A stretch of DNA of 19,586 nucleotides from JBKBXU01 sp046313675 (lineage in GTDB: Bacteria; Bacteroidota; Bacteroidia; Cytophagales; Cytophagaceae), in assembly GCA_046313675.1 (NCBI GenBank), contig JBKBXU010000041.1, positions 1 through 19,586 on the forward strand. The letters are read 5' to 3'. Below are positions 1 through 7,889 of this stretch, piece by piece (the first letter of the stretch is position 1; each line of letters opens with the position of its first letter). A program made the position numbers and the translations under genes. The notes under the pieces are model-generated. The model had not been told where the DNA came from. It saw only the letters and a program-made list of their open reading frames with translations, and did not search any database.

Positions 1-40
1 TTCCGTTTATAAATAAACCAGTTTCAGGGGTGATCATTCA

Positions 41-1237
41 ATGAAATACATACTATTTTTACTCATCAGCATTTCAGCATTTTCCTGTAAAACACGGGAA
101 AAGATGATCAACCATAACCTGTCCCACAATTACAACCCCGGAAAAGAAAAAATTTCATACGACTTACTTAAGACAACAACTGGAATCTGCGTCATTCTCA
201 AAATTGAAAATTACAAAGGCGGGCAGTATTACGATGGCGATTATTCTGCATATACCCTTTCTTACCTGATTAAAGAAAATTATCGCTCACCGGAAACCTT
301 GTTTTCTCAAACCCGTGAACCAGTAAGCCCCACGCCAGAAAACACCGTACAGATCGATATTCCCGAAACCTATGAAGGCAAGCTTTTGATCCTGACCTTT
401 CTTAACACAAGAACAAATGAATATTTTGAAGTTGACATCCCACTTATTAACCATGAAAAAAGTAATTTTCTGATTTATAAGAACAACCGGATCAATTTAA
501 GAACATTTGCAAATCCGGGAGATTCACTGTCAATTATTTCAGAAAATGGAAAGGACAGCATTTTTTACCTTTTCCATTACGACCACCTTTTTCACCCGGC
601 ACTTCCTCCTATGGAAACAAGGTCATTTCCCGGAAGAAGCTCTTTGAGTATTGATACTGTTCTGTCCACCCGAAATGGCATTACTTTTACTGTTCCTCTT
701 TCCGGTTTATACTTTATCCAATCCGACACAAATACCCTTTCCGGAAAATCTTTGCTGGTCAAAGGAAATAAGTATCCGGGCATAACAAAAACAGAAGAAA
801 TGCTGGAACCACTGATATACATTACCTCCTCAAAGGAATTCCAGCAATTAAATGCTCAGGAAAACAAAAAAAAGGCTGTTGACCAATTCTGGCTAAATAC
901 CGGAGGTTCCAAAGAATATACCCGAAAAATTATCCAGCGCTATTACCAACAAGTAGAATTGGCCAATTTAATGTTTACCACATTTAAAGAAGGTTGGAAA
1001 ACAGACAAGGGCATGTTGTTCATTTTATTCGGAGAGCCGGATGAAGTGTACAGATTCGATAATTATGAGGAGTGGATTTATAATGATTATTTCAATAGCG
1101 GCGGAATTAGTTTTATCTTTGTAAAAAAAGCCAATATTTTCTGTGACGATCACTACGAATTAATCAGGAGAAAAGAATATGAAAAATATTGGATTCAAAC
1201 AATGAAAAAATGGAGAAACGGAATACTGGTAAAGTAA
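41..1237 (+). CDS. GWxTD domain-containing lipoprotein
   Basis: 398-residue protein whose last third carries the motif that names the GWxTD family: GWKTD at residues 318-322, followed by a GMLFILFGEPDEVYRF stretch. The first 16 residues are a short lipoprotein signal (hydrophobic ILFLLISISAFSC with Cys16 as the likely lipidated residue), so I infer an envelope lipoprotein. GWxTD proteins are common in Bacteroidota, and their biochemical function is not established. The coding region overlaps the start of rlmB by 28 bp, so the two are probably co-transcribed and translationally coupled. The gene is complete; only 40 bp lie upstream in the window, and I see no promoter there. The start ATG is directly followed by the signal peptide, which supports it. 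Family call is firm, function unknown. Confidence 0.9.
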   Translation: MKYILFLLISISAFSCKTREKMINHNLSHNYNPGKEKISYDLLKTTTGICVILKIENYKGGQYYDGDYSAYTLSYLIKENYRSPETLFSQTREPVSPTPENTVQIDIPETYEGKLLILTFLNTRTNEYFEVDIPLINHEKSNFLIYKNNRINLRTFANPGDSLSIISENGKDSIFYLFHYDHLFHPALPPMETRSFPGRSSLSIDTVLSTRNGITFTVPLSGLYFIQSDTNTLSGKSLLVKGNKYPGITKTEEMLEPLIYITSSKEFQQLNAQENKKKAVDQFWLNTGGSKEYTRKIIQRYYQQVELANLMFTTFKEGWKTDKGMLFILFGEPDEVYRFDNYEEWIYNDYFNSGGISFIFVKKANIFCDDHYELIRRKEYEKYWIQTMKKWRNGILVK

Positions 1238-2001
1238 GGAGCTTCGCTAACGAAGAATATAATGACAAAAAGGATGTAATCTTTGGAATACGTCCTGTGA
1301 TAGAAGCAATAAATTCAGGAAGAGAGATTGAAAGAATTTATATTCAAAAAGAACTGAATAGCCTGTTACTGAACGAACTTGTTTTACTTGCGAGGCAACA
1401 GCAGTTACCTGTTGTTCGGGTTCCCTTGGAAAAACTCAACAAAATTACCAGAAAGGTTCACCAGGGCGTGGTATGTTTCCTTTCGGCCATACAATATGCT
1501 TCTCTGGACAACATCATTAGTGAAACGTACCGACAGGGTAAAACACCCCTGTTGTTAATCCTGGATCGCATCACAGATGTACGGAATTTTGGCGCCATTG
1601 CGCGTACCGCGGAATGCCTGGGTGTAAATGGAATTATCATACCTTCAAGGGGAAGTGCGCAAATAACCGGAGATGCTGTAAAAACCTCCGCTGGAGCATT
1701 GAATTATATCCCGATTTGCAGAGAGGATAATTTAAAAAACACCATTGACTATCTTAAAAACAATGGTATTCGCATTGTAGGATGTACAGAAAAAACAGAA
1801 AGTCCTGCTTTTGCCATTGACATGAAGGTACCTGTAGCCATTATTATGGGTTCTGAAGAGGACGGAATCTCCCCTGAGTACCTCAAAAAATGTGATTATA
1901 CCGTAAAATTACCTATGGCCGGGAAAGTAGGATCGTTGAACGTATCCGTAGCTACCGGAATGGTTTTGTACGAAATAGCAAGGCAAAGGATCAAAGAATA
2001 A
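1210..2001 (+). CDS. rlmB: 23S rRNA (guanosine-2'-O)-methyltransferase RlmB (SpoU/TrmH family)
   Basis: SPOUT-class methyltransferase of 263 residues; RlmB transfers a methyl group from SAM to the 2'-O of G2251 in 23S rRNA. All three SpoU motifs are visible: motif 1 LDRITDVRNFGAIARTAEC around residue 120, motif 2 IIMGSEEDGIS, and motif 3 LPMAGKVGSLNVSVATGM near the C-terminus. The amino part (FGIRPVIEAI..., then VHQGVVCF) is the L30e-like RNA-binding domain typical of RlmB/TrmH rather than the bare TrmL form. I chose the ATG at 1210; the same frame can begin at a TTG at 1189, giving 7 more residues. Either start lies inside the upstream gene, which argues for coupling. The exact target nucleotide is inferred from the family. 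Confidence 0.92.
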   Translation: MEKRNTGKVRSFANEEYNDKKDVIFGIRPVIEAINSGREIERIYIQKELNSLLLNELVLLARQQQLPVVRVPLEKLNKITRKVHQGVVCFLSAIQYASLDNIISETYRQGKTPLLLILDRITDVRNFGAIARTAECLGVNGIIIPSRGSAQITGDAVKTSAGALNYIPICREDNLKNTIDYLKNNGIRIVGCTEKTESPAFAIDMKVPVAIIMGSEEDGISPEYLKKCDYTVKLPMAGKVGSLNVSVATGMVLYEIARQRIKE

Positions 2002-2062
2002 GATACCCGGGGGTCGAAAAACGCAAACCAGATCAGCGGCGGTGAACCCTCCCCGATAGGCC

Positions 2063-2593
2063 TTACCTAACCTGGCTTTCGAGAGGTATCTGGATTATAA
2101 CATCCCTTTCGCCCCTGTAAATTTCCAATCCCGGGTACTTGGAAACTTCAATACCTTTCTCTTCTGCAAACTCCTCTAAGTTTTGGTAAATATTGATGGG
2201 AGAAACCAGGTAATGAGATTTTATATTCGCCTGGACAACCTGACGGGCATCTAGTTTAATTCGCTCAAAGCCTTCAGGCGTAGAACTAAGTGTATCCTCC
2301 GTTATAAAACCCACGAATGCTTCTGCCACATCTTCCGCAGTCTGAGGATCGTTGTAGTACAATGCCCCTGAGGAAGCGTTTATCTGATGTTCTTTAATAT
2401 AGTTGTCTGCTTTATCGAACAGATTACCAAAAGCCTTTTCTTTTAGCTTGCCTTTATAATGTTCCCCATAGATATAATAGTCAGGTGCCGAGAACTCACT
2501 CAATTCCGGAGAAAGAAAACCTCCCAACTTGTAAAAGGTAAATGACATAATGGCCAGAATAAGGCAAAAGGCGATTATTAAATACTTTTTCAT
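2063..2593 (-). CDS. membrane-anchored protein, possible GyrI-like (SHS2-fold) domain
   Basis: 176 residues from the ATG at 2593 (a TTG three bases earlier is in frame). One amino-terminal hydrophobic segment (YLIIAFCLILAIMSFTFY) is followed by a soluble domain, so a single-pass membrane anchor is likely. The soluble part seems to hold two similar halves (YYIYGEHYKGKLKEKAFGNL... and QANIKSHYLVSPINIYQNL...), and the GALYYNDPQ segment resembles the GxYYDxP turn of GyrI-like small-molecule-binding domains. That assignment is from pattern memory and is weak; it may be a family-specific hypothetical. The gene follows the ABC exporter gene with only three bases between the exporter stop and this ATG, so the two form an operon and may act together. 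It converges with rlmB across a 61-bp gap where I see no clear terminator. Confidence 0.7.
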   Translation of the reverse strand: MKKYLIIAFCLILAIMSFTFYKLGGFLSPELSEFSAPDYYIYGEHYKGKLKEKAFGNLFDKADNYIKEHQINASSGALYYNDPQTAEDVAEAFVGFITEDTLSSTPEGFERIKLDARQVVQANIKSHYLVSPINIYQNLEEFAEEKGIEVSKYPGLEIYRGERDVIIQIPLESQVR

Positions 2594-2596
2594 CAA

Positions 2597-4366
2597 TTAT
2601 ATATTATTTTTTAAAAATTGCATTTGATATAAATTAGCATAATACCCGTTAAGACTCAATAACTCATTATGCGTTCCCTGCTCCACGATTTCACCCTTCT
2701 CCAGCACAATGATTTTATCAGCTTTTTTAATGGTCGACAATCTATGAGCTATAACGATGGAAGTCCGCCCAAGCATCATTTTATCGATTGCTTTTTGTAT
2801 TAAAATTTCCGTCTCGGTATCTACAGAAGAGGTAGCTTCATCCAGCACTATGATTCGCGGGTCAGAAACCAGGGCGCGTATAAATGAAATAATCTGCCGC
2901 TGACCCACAGAAAGAGTACTCCCCCTTTCCATCACATTATAATCAAAGCCTCCCGGAAAGTTCAGGATAAACTCTTTTGCCTCCAAAAGCTCTGCAACCT
3001 CCAGAATTTTGTCTTTAGATAAAGCAGTATTATTTAAGGTAATGTTGTTATAGATTGTATCAGAGAAGAGAAACACATCCTGCATAACCATGCCAATCTT
3101 TTCTCTGAGGGAAGCAAAATCATACTGTTCCAAGTCTACATCATCCACGCTTATTTTCCCTTTTTGTATCGTATAGAAGCCGTTCAAGAGGTTTATAATG
3201 GAAGACTTTCCTGCCCCTGTAGCACCTACAAATGCCACTGTTTGCCCGGGTTTTACCTCAAAAGAAATATTCTTAAGTACATAATCATCTTCATTATAAG
3301 CAAACCAGACATTTTCAAACCTGACGTGTCCCCTGATTTTATCAGCCCGAATGTTTCCATGCTGATATACATAATCATTGTCATCCAAGAGTTTAAAAAT
3401 TCTGTCGGCACTAACTATACCCATTTGAAGGGTATTAAACCGATCTGCAATCATTCGTATGGGCCGGAAAAACATGGAGATGTACATGATAAAGGAAATA
3501 AGTACTCCATAAGTTACCTCCATATTCATCACCCCTCTTGCTCCAAACCATATAAGCAAACCTATTCCTGCGGCAGCTATCACATCCGCAATAGGGAAAT
3601 AGACAGAATAATACAAAACGGATCGTAGATTGGCTTTTTTATGCTCTTCGTTAATCTCCTTAAATTTGTTAAATTCCCTTTCTTCACTATTAAAAATCTG
3701 AACAATACTCATGCCTGTAATGTGCTCCTGCACAAAGGTATTCAGATTTGCCACTGCTGTCCGAACATCGTTAAAAGAGGCTTTTATTTTTTCTTTGAAG
3801 ACGTAGGTACTAAAAAGCAAAAGCGGAACAAGGGACAAGCTTATAAGTGTCAGCTTCCAATCCCACCAAAACATGATCGTTAATATAAAAATGAGCTGAA
3901 GTATGTCTCCGGCAATGGCGGCGAAGCCTTCACTGAATACGGATGCAAGTGTTTCAATGTCGGAAACATTTCGTGTTATGAGCCTCCCAATCGGGGTTTT
4001 GTCAAAGAACTTCAACCGGAAAGACAAGAGGTGCTTGAAGAGCTTTATGCGAATGTCTCTTATCACATTCTGACCTAACAAGCCAGCTGTATACGTATGA
4101 AAATAATCCACCACCCCATGAAGAATCATAATGCCGATGATAACAATGGTAATTTTTTGAAGGCCTGGCCAATCACCACTCATTAAATATTTATCAACTG
4201 CAAAACGCCCTATAAGAAAAGGCTTTAAAGGGCCAAGCACTGCTGTCAAAAGCGTTAGAAAAACCAGCAAATAAAAAGAAAGCATGTACGGCTTAATATA
4301 AGCGAATAACCTGCTGAGCACTTTCAGGTCAAATATATTTCCGCTTTTTATTTTATGTTTTTCCAA
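2597..4366 (-). CDS. ABC exporter, fused permease and ATPase (MsbA-like)
   Basis: About 589 residues, the usual length of a half-transporter that works as a homodimer in the inner membrane. The amino half has six predicted helices and the coupling-helix region FFDKTPIGRLITRNVSDIETL. The ATPase half shows Walker A GATGAGKSS near residue 385, the signature STLSVGQRQ, Walker B IIVLDEATSSVD and the H-loop IAHRLST. Substrate is unknown; relatives move lipids, lipopeptides or drugs. The frame is open to 4396, but only non-ATG starts exist before the first helix; I prefer the TTG at 4366 (giving MEKHKIKSGNIFDLKVL), which fits the usual short leader. It is translated just before the membrane-anchored gene at 2593 and is separated from truA by a terminator hairpin. 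All catalytic motifs are intact. Confidence 0.93.
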   Translation of the reverse strand: MEKHKIKSGNIFDLKVLSRLFAYIKPYMLSFYLLVFLTLLTAVLGPLKPFLIGRFAVDKYLMSGDWPGLQKITIVIIGIMILHGVVDYFHTYTAGLLGQNVIRDIRIKLFKHLLSFRLKFFDKTPIGRLITRNVSDIETLASVFSEGFAAIAGDILQLIFILTIMFWWDWKLTLISLSLVPLLLFSTYVFKEKIKASFNDVRTAVANLNTFVQEHITGMSIVQIFNSEEREFNKFKEINEEHKKANLRSVLYYSVYFPIADVIAAAGIGLLIWFGARGVMNMEVTYGVLISFIMYISMFFRPIRMIADRFNTLQMGIVSADRIFKLLDDNDYVYQHGNIRADKIRGHVRFENVWFAYNEDDYVLKNISFEVKPGQTVAFVGATGAGKSSIINLLNGFYTIQKGKISVDDVDLEQYDFASLREKIGMVMQDVFLFSDTIYNNITLNNTALSKDKILEVAELLEAKEFILNFPGGFDYNVMERGSTLSVGQRQIISFIRALVSDPRIIVLDEATSSVDTETEILIQKAIDKMMLGRTSIVIAHRLSTIKKADKIIVLEKGEIVEQGTHNELLSLNGYYANLYQMQFLKNNI

Positions 4367-4385
4367 TGAATACTTTTTTGCAAAG

Positions 4386-4393
4386 CAAAAATA
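4386..4393 (-). promoter_or_regulatory. candidate -7 box for the ABC exporter operon
   Basis: On the minus strand this reads TATTTTTG, a full match to the Bacteroidota -7 consensus TAnnTTTG, ending 19 bases before the proposed TTG start at 4366. I see no good -33 TTG at the expected spacing, and the region upstream is the truA terminator stem, so this is only a suggestion. Confidence 0.3.
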
Positions 4394-4394
4394 C

Positions 4395-4422
4395 AAAAAG
4401 CCTGCAGGGAAACAGGCTTTTT
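4395..4422 (-). terminator. intrinsic terminator after truA
   Basis: Perfect 10-bp stem: AAAAAGCCTG (4395-4404) pairs with CAGGCTTTTT (4413-4422) around an 8-base loop. Read on the minus strand it ends in TTTTT about 40 bases past the truA stop. The stem is symmetrical enough to work in either direction. Confidence 0.85.
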
Positions 4423-4463
4423 GAAAAGAAATATTGGCTCTATTATTAATACATTAGGATGAA

Positions 4464-5204
4464 TTAATATTTAATATCATCCGGATAGGAAATCTTCATG
4501 AGATGTAATCCCTGGGGAGGCAATGCATTGCCAGCTTTAGCACGATCACGAATCAAAATAACCTTTTCAAATTCTTCAAGACTAAGCCTGTGCAATCCAA
4601 CCTCCAGCATAGTACCGCCTATAGCACGAACCATTCCCCGGAGGAACCGATTTGCTTCAATCTTAAAAACGAGAAGCTGAGAGGAAGCAAACCATTCGGC
4701 ATTAAAAATATCGCACAGGTAATTATTGACATCGGTATGAACCTTGCTGAAAGCCTGAAAATCTTTATGTTTTTGAAGAATAGCGCACGCCTCATTCATT
4801 TTATGAACATCCAGGGATTTGTCAAAAAACCAGGTAAGGTCTTTATTGAAAGGGTCTTTTATGGTAGAAATTTTATATTCATAGGCTCTTGAAAGAGCAT
4901 CAAATCGGGCATGAGCCTCATCCTTTACCCTGATAAATGACCTGACAGCCACCTGGTCTGAGAGAATACAATTCAGGCTATGAATGTGTTTCTGCGTAAG
5001 TTCCACCTCCAGATCCAAATGAACAAACTGCTGTGGTGCATGAACACCCGTATCTGTCCGCCCACTTCCAATGGTTTTAATTGGGTTTCTGAAGACCATT
5101 TGCAAAGCCTCATTCAGCTCCTGCTGCACGGTAAATGCATTTTTCTGGATCTGCCAACCGGCATAATTGGTTCCTTTATAAGCTATTTCAAGAAAGTAGC
5201 GCAA
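4464..5204 (-). CDS. truA: tRNA pseudouridine(38-40) synthase TruA
   Basis: 246 residues, full length for TruA, which isomerises uridines 38-40 in the tRNA anticodon arm. The amino end MRYFLEIAYKGTNYAGWQIQ and the catalytic loop GSGRTDTGVHAPQQ are diagnostic; the catalytic aspartate is Asp51. The C-terminal half contains the expected FLRGMVRAIGGTMLEVG segment. The start codon is TTG at 5204: the frame has a TAA stop only two codons upstream, and no ATG lies near, so the unusual start is forced. It diverges from the DUF4293 gene with 74 bp between starts, and its transcript appears to end at the hairpin near 4400. Confidence 0.97.
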   Translation of the reverse strand: MRYFLEIAYKGTNYAGWQIQKNAFTVQQELNEALQMVFRNPIKTIGSGRTDTGVHAPQQFVHLDLEVELTQKHIHSLNCILSDQVAVRSFIRVKDEAHARFDALSRAYEYKISTIKDPFNKDLTWFFDKSLDVHKMNEACAILQKHKDFQAFSKVHTDVNNYLCDIFNAEWFASSQLLVFKIEANRFLRGMVRAIGGTMLEVGLHRLSLEEFEKVILIRDRAKAGNALPPQGLHLMKISYPDDIKY

Positions 5205-5243
5205 ACTTTATTTATTTAAGCAGGTTATATTTCCTGCATTTAC

Positions 5244-5251
5244 TATTTTTG
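5244..5251 (+). promoter_or_regulatory. candidate -7 box for the DUF4293 gene
   Basis: TATTTTTG matches TAnnTTTG and ends 27 bases before the ATG at 5279. No -33 TTG is evident at 19-21 bases upstream, so confidence is modest. Confidence 0.35.
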
Positions 5252-5278
5252 TCGCCTGCAATTTAAATTTTTCAAAGT

Positions 5279-5770
5279 ATGATACAAAGACTTCAATCCA
5301 TCTTCCTCTTAGGAGCAGGAATTTTAATGGTATTAATTTTATTTTTCCCAATCTGGCAGTCCTCGGACATGGCAGCTCCGGCTACCGCTGAAACTAGACC
5401 CGCAGTAGTAGAGGTAGACGCTTTCTCGATTACCTATTTTGATGGCACCTCCGGGAATGAGTCCAGTGTAGCCTACATTGCAGCTTTGGCTATTTTGTCT
5501 GCCCTTACGGCTTTCTTCACCATTTTCAGATTTCGCAACAGAATTTTTCAGATGCGTCTCGGGGCATTCAATCTTTTGTTGATGTCTGCCGTTATGGGAG
5601 CCTATTTCATTGCCATACGAACAGCTAAGGGAATGCTACAAAATCCAGCCGATGGAGATTTTTTGGCTGCATTTTATTTCCCTATTCTCGCAATCATTCT
5701 TACTATGCTGGCAAATCGTTTTATTAAAAAAGATGAGAAACTGGTACGGTCTGTTGACAGGATCCGCTAA
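5279..5770 (+). CDS. DUF4293 family integral membrane protein
   Basis: 163 residues with four hydrophobic segments (roughly 6-24, 65-83, 97-113 and 127-145) and short charged loops; the last segment is followed by a basic tail RFIKKDEKLVRSVDRIR, placing the C-terminus in the cytoplasm by the positive-inside rule. The amino end MIQRLQSIFLLGAGILMVL is the characteristic start of DUF4293 proteins, a Bacteroidota family of unknown function. The gene stands alone between divergent truA and a strong terminator. Family call is good, function unknown. Confidence 0.88.
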   Translation: MIQRLQSIFLLGAGILMVLILFFPIWQSSDMAAPATAETRPAVVEVDAFSITYFDGTSGNESSVAYIAALAILSALTAFFTIFRFRNRIFQMRLGAFNLLLMSAVMGAYFIAIRTAKGMLQNPADGDFLAAFYFPILAIILTMLANRFIKKDEKLVRSVDRIR

Positions 5771-5824
5771 GGTAACATTTTGGGAATTTAACTAAATTCT
5801 TAATTTTTTCGTTAGCATTTTTAA

Positions 5825-5852
5825 GGGAGCTCCGAACGGAGCTTCTCTTTTT
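5825..5852 (+). terminator. intrinsic terminator after the DUF4293 gene
   Basis: AGCTCC (5828-5833) pairs with GGAGCT (5838-5843) around GAAC, with weaker pairs extending outward, followed by TCTCTTTTT. Confidence 0.75.
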
Positions 5853-5870
5853 ATTGTTTGCTCCATTAAT

Positions 5871-7745
5871 ATGCTACATATGATGTCCAAACCGTATATT
5901 TTTTTAATTCTTTTTCTTTTATCATTTGGTAACCTGAAAGCACAGGATGCACGAATGATAAAAAAAGCGGATGCAGCCTATACGGAAGGTAATTTTCTAC
6001 AGGCCCTTCATTTATATGAGCAGCAATTGGCAGAAGCTAAAGAGGACCCATACCTAAATCATCAAATAGCCCTTTGCTATATGAACACCTCGCCTCTGGA
6101 TAAGGCTTTACAATTTGCCTACAATGCGGTAAAATATTCAGAAAAGCCGAGCAATGAGATGTATTATACCCTGGCAAGAACCTATCATCTCAACCATAAG
6201 TTTAACGAAGCTATAGACGCATACCAGAAATCCGACCCAGGCAACACGAACAAAAGGGTCATCTCCAAACATATAAAAGAATGTCAGTTTGGGAACAAAT
6301 ACCTATTTGAACCCACCAAAGCAAAAGTTACCAACGCCGGAAAAATTATAAATACCGAGCACAGGGAATATCTGCCTTACATTACAGCCGACCTTTCCAG
6401 AATGTATTTTACTTCCCGCAGGCCAGGCTCAACAGGAGGCAAAAAGGCGCCGGACGGGCAATACTTTGAAGACGTATATACTTCCGTAAATAAAGGTGGG
6501 GCATGGGATACCCCTGAAAATGTAGGGCCTCCAATTAACGGTGACGGCCATGATGCCTGCATAGGCATATCTGCAGATGGGCAAACTATGTTTGTTTATA
6601 AAGGGTCAAACGGCGGCGATATTTATGTTTCAGAATTAAAAGGGAACAAATGGGGAATACCAAAACCACTGGAAATCAACTCTCCATTCTTCGAAAGTTC
6701 AGCCTGCATTTCCCCGGATGGACGGATACTCTTTTTTGTAATGGCCAGGGACTATTTGTCCAACAAAGATATTTATATGTGCAGTCGTACAGTAGGAGGC
6801 AATTGGTCAAAACCAAGAAAGCTCCCGTTTAACACGGAGTATGACGAAGATGCCCCTTTTATGCATCCAGACGGAAAAACCCTATACTTTAGTTCCAAAG
6901 GCCATACTTCTATGGGAGGTTATGATGTATTCAAGACTACCATGCAGGCAAACGGAACCTGGAGCGAACCCGAAAACCTGGGATATCCGATCAATACCGC
7001 AGGAGAGGATGTATACTTTGTTCTCTCGGCAGACGGAAAAATTGGGTTTTACGCCTCCGATAGAGAAGGGGGTTTCGGCCGTCATGACATATATTCTATT
7101 CGCATGCCTGTTAGCGGAAGGACTCCGGAGCTGGCCTTATTAAAAGGATCTGTAAAAGATGGCAATACCGGGAAACCCATAGAGGCCGAAATTACCATTA
7201 CTGACAATACCAACCGAGAACTGATAGCCCGTTTCAGATCAAATGCTGCAAGTGGAGAATACCTGATGTCTCTTCCATCAGGAAGGAATTACAATATTGC
7301 CGTAGAAAAACCTGGCTATGCATTTTTCTCAGAGAACATAAACATTAATCCTACAGATGGATACAAGGAGTTGATAAATGACATAAAGTTAATGCCAATG
7401 AAGTCCGGTTCTAAAGTAGTGCTAAAAAACATCTTCTTTGATACCGGAAAAAATGAACTGCGCACAGAATCCATTACCGAATTGCAGCGTTTGGCTAAAC
7501 TACTGAAGGAGCACACATCTGTTAGGATTGAAGTATCAGGGCATACCGACAATGTTGGCAATGCCGACCTTAATATGGCTTTATCTGAAAAAAGGGCAAA
7601 AGCTGTTTACGATTACCTTATACAAAATGGTATTCCGGCAGCTCGTCTGAAATTTAAAGGTTACGGCAGCCTTCAGCCCATTGACTCCAACGAAACCCCT
7701 GAAGGACGGCAAAATAATCGCCGCACGGAATTCAAAATATTATAA
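5871..7745 (+). CDS. PorE-like protein: TPR, PD40 beta-propeller, carboxypeptidase-regulatory-like and OmpA domains
   Basis: 624 residues. In order: signal peptide (IFLILFLLSFGNLKAQ), a TPR-like helical region about 30-130 (AAYTEGNFLQALHLYEQQL...), a PD40/WD40-like propeller about 160-425 with repeated SADGxxxxF and YFSSKG-type blades, a carboxypeptidase-regulatory-like domain about 430-505 (GSVKDGNTGKPIEAEITI), and a C-terminal OmpA domain with the peptidoglycan-binding signature SGHTDNVG ... LSEKRAKAV. This architecture is that of PorE, a T9SS part that links the outer-membrane machinery to peptidoglycan in Porphyromonas. Unlike PorE there is no lipobox cysteine, so this is probably a periplasmic relative; Bacteroidota often encode several. 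ATGs at 5871, 5880 and 5883 all precede the signal peptide. Orthology to PorE is not proved. Confidence 0.87.
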   Translation: MLHMMSKPYIFLILFLLSFGNLKAQDARMIKKADAAYTEGNFLQALHLYEQQLAEAKEDPYLNHQIALCYMNTSPLDKALQFAYNAVKYSEKPSNEMYYTLARTYHLNHKFNEAIDAYQKSDPGNTNKRVISKHIKECQFGNKYLFEPTKAKVTNAGKIINTEHREYLPYITADLSRMYFTSRRPGSTGGKKAPDGQYFEDVYTSVNKGGAWDTPENVGPPINGDGHDACIGISADGQTMFVYKGSNGGDIYVSELKGNKWGIPKPLEINSPFFESSACISPDGRILFFVMARDYLSNKDIYMCSRTVGGNWSKPRKLPFNTEYDEDAPFMHPDGKTLYFSSKGHTSMGGYDVFKTTMQANGTWSEPENLGYPINTAGEDVYFVLSADGKIGFYASDREGGFGRHDIYSIRMPVSGRTPELALLKGSVKDGNTGKPIEAEITITDNTNRELIARFRSNAASGEYLMSLPSGRNYNIAVEKPGYAFFSENININPTDGYKELINDIKLMPMKSGSKVVLKNIFFDTGKNELRTESITELQRLAKLLKEHTSVRIEVSGHTDNVGNADLNMALSEKRAKAVYDYLIQNGIPAARLKFKGYGSLQPIDSNETPEGRQNNRRTEFKIL

Positions 7746-7758
7746 GAACATCATTTTC

Positions 7759-7795
7759 GGATTTTAAAAAAACACAAAATGTTTTTCAAAAATCC
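7759..7795. repeat. AT-rich inverted repeat after the PorE-like gene
   Basis: GGATTTT (7759-7765) pairs with AAAATCC (7789-7795), and inside it AAAAACA (7768-7774) pairs with TGTTTTT (7780-7786) around CAAAA. It starts 14 bases after the stop codon. No T-run follows, so it may stabilise the 3' end or act as a weak terminator. Confidence 0.55.
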
Positions 7796-7889
7796 TTGTG
7801 CCATATAAATACTGCCATGATGACAGGTTTAAAGAGGTGGAACAAAAATTGATTGAAGAACTCCGTCAATCAAACATAAGTATACACAC

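Noticed and set aside
3164..3883. Two plus-strand frames (154 and 80 codons) inside the ABC exporter gene
   Set aside because: They lie antisense to a fully conserved ATPase and permease and show low-complexity, Cys/His-scattered translations typical of shadow frames.
7794..7825. Possible sigma-32-like heat-shock promoter (CTTG ... CCATGAT) upstream of htpG
   Set aside because: Only the CTTG and part of the -10 fit, and sigma-32 consensus rules from proteobacteria are not reliable in Bacteroidota.
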